Made by a program: the position numbers and the translations under genes. Under the pieces are notes generated by a model, which did no database searches, had not been told where the DNA came from, and was given only the letters and a program-made list of their open reading frames with translations. Of a stretch of DNA of 64,000 nt, positions 22,073-32,262 are shown piece after piece. How positions within the stretch are numbered: position 1 is the stretch's first letter; each line of letters opens with the position of its first letter. Source of the DNA: Alloascoidea africana. Taxonomy: Eukaryota > Ascomycota > Alloascoideomycetes > Alloascoideales > Alloascoideaceae. The stretch is taken from positions 124,001 to 188,000 of the forward strand of contig JAKTTT010000021.1 in assembly GCA_030581615.1 (NCBI GenBank), written 5' to 3'.

Positions 22073-25000
22073 ATGTCTGCGTTTCCTTACTCATCGGCCC
22101 CTTTGCGAACAGTGAAGGAGGTGAGTTGATTGCGTGGCGGGTTTATTAGAAAGGGCGACAAATACTAACCAGCCGCTCTGCAGGTGCAATTTGGTCTCTT
22201 TAGCCCAGAAGAGACTGTAAGTTGAGGATTGTCATACCAACAACATCGGCGACCACCACCACCACCACCACAACAGCAGGCAGCCATGGTCGGGTGTGAT
22301 TTGGCGGACAGTGCTAACGCGATTATAGCGCGCCATAAGCGTTGCCAAGATTGAGTTTCCGGAAATTTGGGACGAGGGCAAGCAAAGACCCAGAGATGGC
22401 GGGCTCAACGACCCGCGCTTGGGGACAATCGACAGAAACTTCAAGTGCCAAACGGTAAGCATTTCTGGACGTCGTAGACGCAGCAGCTGGGCAGTATCAG
22501 CAGACAGACTCTAACGCTCTGGCGCGCAGTGCGGTGAAGGCATGGAGGAGTGTCCTGGGCATTTTGGACACATCGAGCTGGCCAAGCCGGTTTTTCATGT
22601 TGGTAAGTGTCGACAGGAGAAGCAGCGTACATTTTCTATGTTATTCACACTCTTTTCAGGATTCATGGCAAAGATCAAAAAGACCTGTGAATCGGTTTGC
22701 ATGCACTGCGGAAAGTTATTGCTGGATGATGTAAGTTTTGTTCTCTACAGCGACCGTAGAGGCCTTCTCTAACCTTGTGGTGGACAGAATAACCCTGCGT
22801 TTGCGCAGATAATGAAGATTCGCGACACCAAGAAGCGGTTCGAGGCCGTGTGGAGGGCGTGCAAGACGAAGATGATCTGTGAGGTTGATCTGGTGCTCCC
22901 GGGAGACAACCCGGGCGAGACTCGAGTCGTGTCGCGAGGAGGGTGCGGCAACTCGCAACCGGTGATCAGACGGGACTGTCTCAAGCTGAACGGGACGTGG
23001 AAGAAGGGCAAGGACGAGGAGGACAGCGGGCAGCCAGACAAGCGGCCCATCACGCCGTCGGAGGTGCTGAACGTGTTCAAGCACATCTCAGCGCGGGACG
23101 CGGCGATTCTTGGGTTTGACGAGGACTACGCGCGGCCGGAGTGGATGCTGCTCACGGTGCTGCCGGTTCCGCCGCCGCCTGTGCGGCCCAGCATTGCGAT
23201 CAACGAGACGGCCAGAGGAGAGGACGACTTGACATACAAGCTGGCGGACGTGCTGAAGGCCTCGCAGAACCTGAGCCAGCTGGAGCACGAGGGCGCTCCC
23301 CACCACGTTATCGCGGAGTTCGAGGCACTCCTCCAGTTCCACGTTGCGACGTACATGGACAACGACATTGCCGGGCTCCCGCAAGCGATGCAAAAGTCGG
23401 GGCGGCCCATCAAGTCGATCAGAGCCAGGCTGAAGGGCAAGGAGGGACGGCTTCGCGGGAACCTGATGGGCAAGCGGGTGGACTTTTCGGCGAGAACGGT
23501 CATCTCCGGCGACCCCAACCTGGACCTGGACCAGGTGGGCGTGCCGAAGAGCATTGCGCGGACGCTCTCGTACCCGGAGACGGTGACGCCGTACAACATC
23601 CACAAGCTGACGGAGTACGTGCGGAACGGGCCCAACGAGCACCCAGGAGCCAAGTACGTGATCCGAGACACGGGCGACCGCATCGACCTGAGGTACCACA
23701 AGCGAGCGGGCGACATCCAGCTGCAGTACGGGTGGAAAGTAGAGAGACATCTGATGGACGACGACCCGGTGCTGTTCAACCGGCAGCCGTCGTTGCACAA
23801 GATGTCCATGATGGCGCACCGGGTGAAGGTGATGCCGTACTCGACGTTCCGGATCAACCTGTCGGTGACGTCTCCGTACAACGCGGACTTTGACGGGGAC
23901 GAGATGAACTTGCACGTTCCGCAGTCGGAGGAGACGCGCGCGGAGCTGTTCAACCTGTGCGCGGTGCCGCTCCAGATCGTGTCGCCGCAGTCCAACAAGC
24001 CGTGTATGGGCATTGTCCAGGACACGCTGTGCGGGATCCGGAAGATGACGCTGCGGGACGTGTTTCTCGACTACGACCAGGTGATGAACATCTTGTTCTG
24101 GGTGTCTACGTGGGACGGCGCGATTCCGGAGCCGGCGATCGTCAAGCCCAAGCCGATGTGGACGGGCAAGCAGATGGCGTCGATGGCGGTCCCCAAGGGC
24201 ATCCATCTGCAGCGGTTTGACGACCAGAACTCGCTGCTGAGCCCGAAGGACAACGGGATGATGATCCTGAACGGCGAGATCATGTACGGGGTGGTGGACA
24301 AGAAGACGGTCGGCGCGGCCGGCGGCGGACTGATCCACATCATCATGAGAGAGAAGGGCGCGTACGTGGCGGCGGGCTTCTTCAGCAACATCCAGAAGAT
24401 TGTGAACTTTTGGCTACTGCACAACGGGTTCTCGATTGGCATTGGCGACACGATTGCAGACGGGGACACGATGAGAGAGATCACCAACACGATCTCGGAG
24501 GCGAAGCAGAAGGTCCAGGAGATCATCCTGGACGCGCAGGCCAACAAGCTCTCGCCCGAGCCCGGTATGACGCTGCGAGAGTCTTTTGAGCACAACGTCA
24601 GCCGCGTGCTGAACCAGGCCCGTGACACGGCGGGAAGGTCCGCGGAGATGAGTTTGAAGGACCTGAACAACGTCAAGCAGATGGTGGTGTCCGGGTCCAA
24701 GGGCTCGTTCATCAACATTTCGCAGATGTCGGCGTGTGTGGGCCAGCAGATCGTGGAGGGCAAGCGTATTCCGTTTGGCTTCGCCGACCGCACGCTACCG
24801 CACTTCACGAAGGACGACTACAGCCCCGAGTCCAAGGGCTTTGTGGAGAACTCGTACCTGCGTGGGCTCACGCCGCAGGAGTTTTTCTTCCACGCGATGG
24901 CGGGGCGCGAGGGCCTGATCGACACGGCCGTGAAGACGGCAGAGACGGGGTACATCCAGCGGCGTCTGGTCAAGGCGCTGGAGGACGTGATGGCGCACTA

Positions 25001-27683
25001 CGACGGCACGGCCAGGAACTCTGTGGGCGACGTGATCCAGTTCACGTACGGCGAGGACGGGCTCGACGGCGCGCAGGTCGAGAAGCAGACGGTGGACACG
25101 ATTCCGGGGTCGGACGAGTCGTTCGACCGCAAGTACCGCGTGGACCTGATGGACGCGGCCAAGTCGATCAAGCCGTCGGCGGTGGAGTACGGCGACTCGA
25201 TTCTCGGAGACGTGGACTTGCAAACAACGCTCGACGAGGAGTACCAGCAGCTGGTGGAGGACCGCCAGTTTTTGCGAGCCAAGGTGTTCCCGACGGGCGA
25301 CTACAGCTGGCCGCTCCCGGTCAACATCCGGCGAGTGGTGCAGAACGCGCAGCGGATTTTCCACTGCGACCGTGCGAAGGCGAGCGACCTCGAGATCCCG
25401 ACGGTTGTGAACGGGGTCAGAGAGCTGTGCGACAAGCTGCAGGTGATCCGGGGCGAGAGCGAGCTCGTGAAGGAGGCGAACGGGAACGCGACGCTGCTGT
25501 TCCGGTGTCTGATCCGGTCCAAGCTGAGCGTGAAGCGTGTGCTGGAGGAGTACCGGCTCAACAGCGCCGCGTTCGAGTGGGTGGTCGGCGAGATTGAGGC
25601 CCAGTACTCGCGGGCCATCGTGCACCCAGGCGAGATGGTGGGCGTGATCGCGGCGCAGTCGATTGGCGAGCCGGCGACGCAGATGACGCTGAACACGTTC
25701 CACTACGCCGGTGTGTCCTCGAAGAACGTCACCCTGGGTGTGCCGCGTCTGAACGAGGTGCTGAACGTTGCGAAGAACATCAAGACGCCCGCGCTGACGG
25801 TGTACCTGAAGCCGGAGATCGCGGCGGACATTGAGAAGGCCAAGGTGGTGCAGTCTGCGATCGAGCACACGTCGCTGAAGAACGTGACGGCGGCCACGGA
25901 GATCTACTACGACCCGGACCCCACGTCGACGGTGATCGAGGAGGACAAGGAGACGGTGGAGTCGTACTTTGTGATTCCGGACGAGGCGGTGGAGGCGAGC
26001 CTCGACAAGCAGTCGCGGTGGCTGCTGCGTCTGGAGCTGGACCGGGCCAAGATGCTCGACAAGCAGCTGACGATGAGCCAGGTGGCGGAGAAGATCTCGC
26101 AGAGCTTTGGCGAGGACCTGTTTGTGATGTGGTCCGAGGACAGCGCGGAGAAGCTCATCATCCGGTGTCGCGTGGTGCGCGACCCAAAAGCGTTCGAGGA
26201 GGACGCGGAGGCCGAGGAGGACCAGATGCTCCGGAGCGTCGAGGCGCACATGCTGGAGAAGATCTCTCTCCGCGGCGTGCCAGGCATCGCGCGTGTGTAT
26301 ATGATGGAGCACAAGCGGAGTCTGCCGGACCCGGACACGGGCGAGTTCCAGACCAAGATGGAGTGGGTGCTGGAGACGGACGGCGTGAACATGGCGGAGG
26401 TCATGGCGGTGGACGGAGTCGACCCCAAGCGGATCTACTCGAACTCGTTCATCGAGATTCTGTCCGTGCTGGGCATCGAGGCGACGAAGAGCGCGCTGTA
26501 CAAGGAGATCATGAACGTGATCGCGTTCGACGGTTCGTACGTGAACTACCGGCACCTGGCGCTGCTCGTGGACGTGATGACGAACAAGGGCCATCTGATG
26601 GCAATCACCCGGCACGGCATCAACAGGAACGACACGGGCGCGCTGATGCGGTGCTCGTTCGAGGAGACGGTGGAGATTCTGCTGGACGCGGCGGGCGTGG
26701 CGGACCTCGACGACTGCCGCGGCGTGTCGGAGAACATTTTGCTGGGCCAGATGGCGCCGCTGGGCACCGGAGCGTTCGACGTGATGGTGGACGAGGAGAT
26801 GCTCAAGACCGTTCCGCTGAACTACGAGGCCGGGGTGCAGCCGGTGCTTGGGATTGGGGCGCACGGCGACGAGGGCGGCTCGGCCACGCCATACGACAAC
26901 CGGTCGCCGGTGTACGACGAGGACTTCCGCGGCGGCGAGGACATGGCGTTCTCGCCGGTCGTCCAGTCTGGCGCCGTGGAGAGCGGCGGGTTCAGCGAGT
27001 ACAGCAAGAGCCCGTTCCACTCCAGCGCGTCGGCCGCGTCGCCGTTCTCAGGCTTCGAGAACGGATACAGCGCAGCTGGAGGCGACGGGCTGGGGTTCAC
27101 GCCAACGAGCCCAGGGTACTCGGCGACGAGCCCAAGTTACTCTCCAACATCGCCGAGCTACTCGCCGACGAGCCCAAGCTATTCGCCGACGAGCCCAAGC
27201 TATTCGCCTACGTCTCCGAGCTACTCACCTACGTCTCCAAGCTATTCTCCTACCTCGCCTAGTTATTCTCCAACTTCGCCTAGTTATTCGCCTACTTCGC
27301 CGAGCTACTCTCCAACATCACCGAGCTATTCGCCGACCTCACCGAGTTACTCTCCCACTTCCCCGAGTTACTCGCCTACTTCGCCAAGCTACTCTCCGAC
27401 TTCTCCCAGTTACTCTCCCACTTCCCCAAGTTACTCTCCAACATCACCATCCTACTCGCCTACTTCTCCCCAGTATTCACCTTCGGCGACATCGCCACAG
27501 TACTCGCCGACATCGCCGCAGTACTCACCAACGTCACCGCAGTACTCACCTTCGGGGACATCCCCAGCATATTCGCCAACCTCTCCGCAGTACTCGCCTA
27601 CTTCTCCCCAGTATTCTCCAACATCCCCTGGATATGGCGGTGCTTCTCCTGACTATTCTCAAGAAAGAAATGAAAAGAAATAA
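22073..27683 (+). CDS. RPO21: RNA polymerase II largest subunit Rpb1 (six exons)
   Basis: Exons are 22073-22120, 22184-22216, 22329-22454, 22530-22602, 22660-22730 and 22788-27683, giving 1748 residues (S. cerevisiae 1733). The five introns fall in the first 720 bases and join [16 protein letters not shown] to the conserved [10 protein letters not shown] and the zinc-binding [26 protein letters not shown]. The catalytic [10 protein letters not shown] lies near residue 480. The bridge-helix segment [17 protein letters not shown] and trigger-loop segment [18 protein letters not shown] are intact. The CTD begins near 1555: FTPTSPG and YSATSPS, then 15 perfect YSPTSPS heptads in a row, then Q-type heptads with two 9-residue variants ([18 protein letters not shown]), ending in a Lys/Glu tip. 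About 26 repeats in all. The body is far richer in G+C than the 5' exons and the later CTD. Confidence 0.98.
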
Positions 27684-28308
27684 TTGTGACGATACGAGTA
27701 TCAAGTTGTTTTTAGATATTTTTCCTTGGCTACTCTTTTTCTTCCTTTTTTGTAGTCAAGACATTTATTTTTACTTTAAATTTTGGAATACTGTGGCATC
27801 CTAGTCTATTTAGGTGTTAATAAAGTATAGACTGAACAATCCCTTAAACATGCCTCTAATTGATCGTCGTTGAATCAGATCAATGTACTACTTATTTTCT
27901 ATTGTAAGAATTAGAAGCCAACCCTAGTTAATACTTGAAGTTTCCTTATTTCAAAGCAAGAGACTAAACAATGCCATCCAGCAGCATTTTCTGTGCCTTA
28001 ATGCTACTATCTGCTTACTGTAGAATGAACCGCGGCTCCAGTTTAAGGGTTGGCCACACAATCTTGACTAGCTTTCTGTTCAGGTTTAAAAGCCTAGCTT
28101 GGCTTCAATGTATCAAATTTAGAGTTTACTCGCAAATAGAACAATGAACTACACGTCAAACCGTAGAATGAATGAATAAATAGGCACTTTGCTTAGCTAA
28201 TCTATAAGAGATAAAGTATATAATACCAACCAAGATGTAAAAAAACATAAAAGAAAACCAATATAATAATAAACAGGAGATAAAGAGATCTAATCATCGT
28301 CATCATCA
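27684..28308. terminator. convergent 3' region RPB1 / RPN4
   Basis: About 625 AT-rich bases lie between two converging genes and must contain both 3' UTRs and polyadenylation sites. T-rich stretches follow the RPB1 stop. I see no gene. Confidence 0.4.
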
Positions 28309-30051
28309 TTAACCAATGACAAAAGAGCCTTTTCTATCAATGTTGTCTGCTTCAATCTGAGCTCGAACTTTTGCAGCTTTTAAAAATCGAAGGGCTTTAC
28401 TAACACTAAAGCCATGCTTTATCCTTAAATGCCTCGTCAATGCATCACCTCTAGAATAAAATTTTTCAACTTTCCCACCATCTTTAGAGTTTTGATTTGA
28501 TTTCTGCTCACAGACCTCACAGTGATAGTTTTTCTTCTTTGCTGCGTGGACTGTGTCTTGATGTCTTGCCAAATCATACGGCCGGCTGAAATGCTTTAAG
28601 CACGGCAGTTTTGTTTTGGGGTCGACTATCTGACAAATGTGTTCAGATGGTGATTGAGATGTTGGAACCGTTGTCAGTGAGATTGAAACTGGGGAAACAG
28701 ATGGTGATGAGGTAATAGATGATTTTATGGAGGGAGAAGGGGACTTCACGTTATCATGTAACGTAGTTGCTTCTGGGGATAAGATATTTTGAGACCTATC
28801 AAGGCTATAATTGGACAAAAACTTGGGGAATTCCAAGTCCGGTGATTCTACCTTGACTCTTGTAAAAGCTCGGCTCTGCCTCTCCGATTTATAGAAACTT
28901 GTGTTTCTCAGAGGGTAAGGACGGATACCCGATCGAACTGACCTCAGAGGCATCGACGTCCTCTTTCGAGATTGAAGAGGCTTTGTGAATTTCAATGTTC
29001 GCATGGCTTGAACAGATTCATCATCTTTGAGCTCTGGGAATAGTTCTAGAGTTAACGATAAATCTTCGTTTTTAGGTAACTGCTTTTCCTGCACCTGATC
29101 GATAAGCATCGAAGGTGTCAGCTCATCCTGTGGTGGTTGGTTCTTCTGGTCCTCTTCAACCTTTGGCTGAGCGTCTATTAATGGAATATCATCCGATTGC
29201 TGCTCTGTAAAAGGGAAATCGAGAAAGTCAAACTCGGGAGTTAACCATTCGTTAAAGCTCTGAGTGCTCACTATGCTATCACTAGTCTTGGAGTAAAGAT
29301 CGGTATCTTTTGGAAGACAAAGACTGATTTGGTTATAACCGCCATTATTGTTACTTTGATTGCTATCGTCAAAATCTTCAAGTAAATCAAATTCATTGGC
29401 TCCGTCATCATCGTCATCGTCATCTGACAAGTCATCTTCCATCTCATCTGGATTCATGTACATGTTTATAACCTGGTCCTGGTTCTGATTCATCATCAGG
29501 GTCTGTATATTCTGCTCCAACTCGATATCATGTTCCTTTTTGATTATTGATGTGGAGTTGAGTTTTTGTTCTCGGGTCGGAGGAACAGAAGACTCTTTGA
29601 TTGCTTCTAGCAGCTCAGAGGTTGGGAATAACGTTCTCTCGTTTGAGGATAACGGAACAGAACATTTTTTCTCTAAACACGAGGTGAAGAGAGTATCGTC
29701 TCCTAATCCCAGGTTCAGAATGTCAAAAGGAGAAGGAGTGGAATCCTGACCGTTGGTCAATGGTATCTTTTCGAAAAAGTTCATGTTTGAATGATCATTT
29801 GAGCTGTTTCCAGGGCTCATGTAAAAATCAATAGCCATGTCTAAAGTCTTTTGGGAAAGCAGAGTGTCATCATGGTCCAAAAGATACTTTGGTTGCTGGT
29901 GCTTCTCAGAGAATTGGTCGTCCAGGCCTGTGCACAAGTCACTGTTAGAGTCGAAACGGTCAAAATTTGGCAAACGATGAGTTCGGCACCACGCCAGAAC
30001 TGGACGTTTAGTAAACTTACAGTGAGCCGAAGAGGACGAAAGCGAGGGCAT
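28309..30051 (-). CDS. RPN4: proteasome-gene transcription activator Rpn4
   Basis: This single exon encodes 580 residues. The C-terminal C2H2 zinc-finger region, about residues 468-545, reads CQIVDPKTKLPC...HFSRPYDLARHQDTVH, then a second finger ending DALTRHLRIKH, and the protein finishes ...GSFVIG. This matches the layout of S. cerevisiae Rpn4 (CQIMNLITNEPC, FSRSYDLTRHQNTIH, DALTRHIKSKH, ending YVMG). The middle contains a very acidic run (DDLSDDDDDDDG), as in the yeast protein. Rpn4 activates proteasome subunit genes through PACE elements (GGTGGCAAA) and is itself degraded rapidly by the proteasome, forming a feedback loop. The promoter here contains a perfect PACE, discussed separately. 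Confidence 0.9.
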   Translation of the reverse strand: MPSLSSSSAHCKFTKRPVLAWCRTHRLPNFDRFDSNSDLCTGLDDQFSEKHQQPKYLLDHDDTLLSQKTLDMAIDFYMSPGNSSNDHSNMNFFEKIPLTNGQDSTPSPFDILNLGLGDDTLFTSCLEKKCSVPLSSNERTLFPTSELLEAIKESSVPPTREQKLNSTSIIKKEHDIELEQNIQTLMMNQNQDQVINMYMNPDEMEDDLSDDDDDDDGANEFDLLEDFDDSNQSNNNGGYNQISLCLPKDTDLYSKTSDSIVSTQSFNEWLTPEFDFLDFPFTEQQSDDIPLIDAQPKVEEDQKNQPPQDELTPSMLIDQVQEKQLPKNEDLSLTLELFPELKDDESVQAMRTLKFTKPLQSRKRTSMPLRSVRSGIRPYPLRNTSFYKSERQSRAFTRVKVESPDLEFPKFLSNYSLDRSQNILSPEATTLHDNVKSPSPSIKSSITSSPSVSPVSISLTTVPTSQSPSEHICQIVDPKTKLPCLKHFSRPYDLARHQDTVHAAKKKNYHCEVCEQKSNQNSKDGGKVEKFYSRGDALTRHLRIKHGFSVSKALRFLKAAKVRAQIEADNIDRKGSFVIG

Positions 30052-30264
30052 TTGGTGAGTTTGTAAATGGTTTAGGGGAGTGTTGATGGAGTTGGGGATA
30101 GAGCCTCTTTATTATATTTGGGAGAATCGCCGGTAACTCCTACAGGTCCTTTGTTGATCACTCGCTTCCGTGGCGGGTGCGAACTGGCTTGAGCAACAAG
30201 TGAAAACGGCCCGAGTTCAGGACCGGGCTGAGGGAAAACGAGCTGCTGGGCCGGACCGGGTAGA

Positions 30265-30273
30265 TTTGCCACC
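30265..30273 (-). promoter_or_regulatory. PACE (GGTGGCAAA) in the RPN4 promoter
   Basis: GGTGGCAAA reads on the minus strand, in the same orientation as RPN4, about 215 bases upstream of its start codon. It is the exact proteasome-associated control element recognised by Rpn4 in budding yeasts, so direct autoregulation is suggested. Confidence 0.65.
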
Positions 30274-30378
30274 ACCAGCACAGCCCTCCCATTATGGCCC
30301 GAGAGGCTACTGCGGCAGAAACTCGGGCAAGCTACACTACTGTAAATGGCTGTTCAGATGTATAACACGTGCTCCGTC

Positions 30379-30399
30379 TGAGTCATCGCTGACGTCAGC
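30379..30399. promoter_or_regulatory. adjacent bZIP sites: TGAGTCA and CRE palindrome
   Basis: TGAGTCA at 30379-30385 and GCTGACGTCAGC at 30388-30399 are separated by two bases. The first is a Gcn4/AP-1 type site; the second is a perfect CRE (TGACGTCA) core. S. cerevisiae RPN4 is known to be controlled by the bZIP factor Yap1, so bZIP control here is plausible but inferred. Confidence 0.55.
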
Positions 30400-30486
30400 C
30401 GAACTGCCTCTTGGAGAGGCAAAATGCCAGCTGTCAGTGATGCTCCATTCAGTATTTATATCAGTATCTATACAAAAGAACCTTCG

Positions 30487-31210
30487 CTAGCTGCCCGTTT
30501 CGCTCACTGCCGCCGTGGCCTCGTCCTCTGGGCCTTCTTCTGAAGAAGAAGCCGCCTCTTCCGCTCTGGCATAGCTCTTTCGGAGCTTGTCGAGCACCAG
30601 TAGCATATCCTCCACTACACCGTGTTCCATCATATTAGCCATTGTAAAGTAAACAAACGATGATAAGTGAAAAAGCTTATCGCAAACGGCACAAAACAAG
30701 ACTTACTCTTTGCGCTGCTCTCCTTTTTGTCCTCGTCTACTTTTTTATCCTATTTATTGTTTGGCGGTGATCGTGGTTAGACATTCATGGTAAAACACAA
30801 AAGCTTTTGGTCCAACCCTGACTTACAAAATTGCTCAGCATTTCTTCCAGCTCTGCAATGTGTTCAACAAAGGTCTTCCCCATCGTTTGCTCTGATTCTT
30901 TCTCTAGATGTGCCTGATCAACTAGATCGCCTGTGTTATCAGCGTCGCCCATCGCAGTGCTCTCAGCTCGTGAGTTGTCCCCTGTTAAATTTATATTTAA
31001 TATGTAGCTTTCAATAGAACCCGATGATGACCTCTGTTGATCAGCGTTCCCGTTCCCGGCTGTACCATTCTCTTGAGCCGAGTCTGGCGTCAAGCTCGTG
31101 CTCCCGTTCGAGGTTTGTGTCTGTGACGAACTGCCGCCTATAGAGTCTATGGATCCTGAAGATAGCGTGCTACTGGGCTCGGATTGACTGCTCCTGCTCT
31201 CGTCCGTCAT
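30487..31210 (-). CDS. unidentified small acidic protein (three exons)
   Basis: Proposed exons are 31210-30827, 30749-30707 and 30614-30487, giving 184 residues. Intron 1 has GTAAGT, a CTAAC branch near 30780 and ends AATAG. Intron 2 has GTAAGT, a GCTAAT branch and ends GTGTAG. Frame is kept through both. The first 90 residues are low complexity (Ser, Gly, Asn, Thr). The conserved-looking part is a helical core from GKTFVEHIAELEEMLSNF across the junctions to MEDMLLVLDKLRKSYARAEE, followed by an acidic Ser/Glu tail. I do not recognise the family. A subunit of a small coiled-coil complex (mediator, kinetochore or BLOC type) would fit the size, but that is speculation. It is divergent from RRG7. 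Confidence 0.55.
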
Positions 31211-31335
31211 GGTGTGCTGGGCTCACTAGGGGGACGTGCTGGTTTTTGGTGTAAACACAAACGCTGCAAGGTCCCCGGTAACTAACATACACTCACCCTT
31301 CCGAAGGGCTATTGTCTCTTCACAACGATCGATCG
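31211..31335. promoter_or_regulatory. short divergent promoter, unknown gene / RRG7
   Basis: Only 125 bases separate the two start codons, so the two genes probably share control sequences. I see no clear TATA box. Confidence 0.4.
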
Positions 31336-32262
31336 ATGCGACCAGCTGTCACCACCAGAGCAGGCAAATCCGCAACTATTTTCAAAAGATGTCAATTTCG
31401 TTGCTTTAGTCCCTTTTCAACAACATGCCAGAGCCAAAAATCTCCGGTCCTGTTGGCAAAGGACTCGCATAATGACGTAGAATCATATCTAAAGTACTGC
31501 AAACTTGGTGCCAAATCTCCAAAGTCTACTGTTTTCCAAGGCACTTTGTACGAATACACAGTGGCAAACTTTTTATCTCGGTTTTTGAGTATCAAAAACT
31601 TGCAAAGATCAGGAGGAGCCTTTGACAACGGTATTGACCTTCAATGTCAGGCTTGGGACTATGAAACTTTTTCAAAAGAGACAAAAACATTTCTGGATTC
31701 GGTACTAACTTTCCAAAGCGTCATTACACCAAAAAACCGTGCTTCTAGAGTGTTGAATGGCAAGGTAAAAGGGAAAGTAGACACCTCTGAAACCCCTGTT
31801 TCAAAAACCATTGAAGCATTGAGGTCCCAAGGAGTCTTTTCGATTCCTGTTATTGTGCAATGCAAGAAAGTAAGTACCAAGATAGACGCCAGAGTAATTC
31901 GTGAGCTATCTGGTATTTATTCCTTTGCATTTGAAGGAGACCATTCGAAGGAAAACAAGAAAGCGATTTCTATTCTGGCATCCACTAATGGGCTTACATT
32001 ACAAGGCTTTGAGCAAATGACTTCCAGTAAATTCCCCTTGATTCATATATGTATAGGGAACATGAAACTGAAAAAGAGTTTGGGTCAGCGAGTACAGGAT
32101 GAAGGTAAAATCATCGATCCTTTCGATTTGGACAACTACGAGGAACCTCTGGCCAGCTCCATAGCTCTGAATCCATACGCAAAACGCTTTCTTGGGAGTG
32201 ATTTATCATACCAGATAGAAACAAAATTTAGGACTTTTGCGAGTCCTGTGTTAAAGGTGTAA
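31336..32262 (+). CDS. RRG7: Rrg7-like mitochondrial protein with a nuclease-like fold
   Basis: From the ATG at 31336 the protein has 308 residues. The N-terminus MRPAVTTRAGKSATIFKRCQFR is Arg/Lys-rich without acidic residues, a typical mitochondrial presequence. The core contains GTLYEYTVANFLSRF, then GGAFDNGIDLQ, and later IPVIVQCKK. Together these are the pattern of Mrr-like PD-(D/E)XK enzymes (GG..DxGIDL...Q-C-K). This fits the Rrg7 family (DUF2034, 'required for respiratory growth'), whose exact activity is unknown. The frame is open upstream from a TTG, but 31336 is the first ATG. It is longer than the S. cerevisiae protein (about 242). The nuclease assignment is from motif shape only. 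Confidence 0.75.
   Translation: MRPAVTTRAGKSATIFKRCQFRCFSPFSTTCQSQKSPVLLAKDSHNDVESYLKYCKLGAKSPKSTVFQGTLYEYTVANFLSRFLSIKNLQRSGGAFDNGIDLQCQAWDYETFSKETKTFLDSVLTFQSVITPKNRASRVLNGKVKGKVDTSETPVSKTIEALRSQGVFSIPVIVQCKKVSTKIDARVIRELSGIYSFAFEGDHSKENKKAISILASTNGLTLQGFEQMTSSKFPLIHICIGNMKLKKSLGQRVQDEGKIIDPFDLDNYEEPLASSIALNPYAKRFLGSDLSYQIETKFRTFASPVLKV

Larger units (their letters stand above)
30052..30486. promoter_or_regulatory. RPN4: RPN4 promoter
   Basis: This 435-bp spacer lies upstream of RPN4 on the minus strand and downstream of another minus-strand gene. Reading away from the RPN4 ATG it contains an AT-rich TATAATAA-like box about 60 bases up, a perfect PACE at 30265-30273, a CACGTG at 30366-30371, a TGAGTCA at 30379-30385 and a 12-bp palindromic CRE (GCTGACGTCAGC) at 30388-30399. 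This is unusually dense for one yeast promoter. Confidence 0.65.

Noticed and set aside
24795-27020. 741-codon open frame antisense to RPB1 (and others at 23088-24338, 26018-27262)
   Set aside because: The GC-rich, G/C-ending codons of RPB1 make stop codons rare in other frames. The products are Arg/Leu/His-rich without domains.
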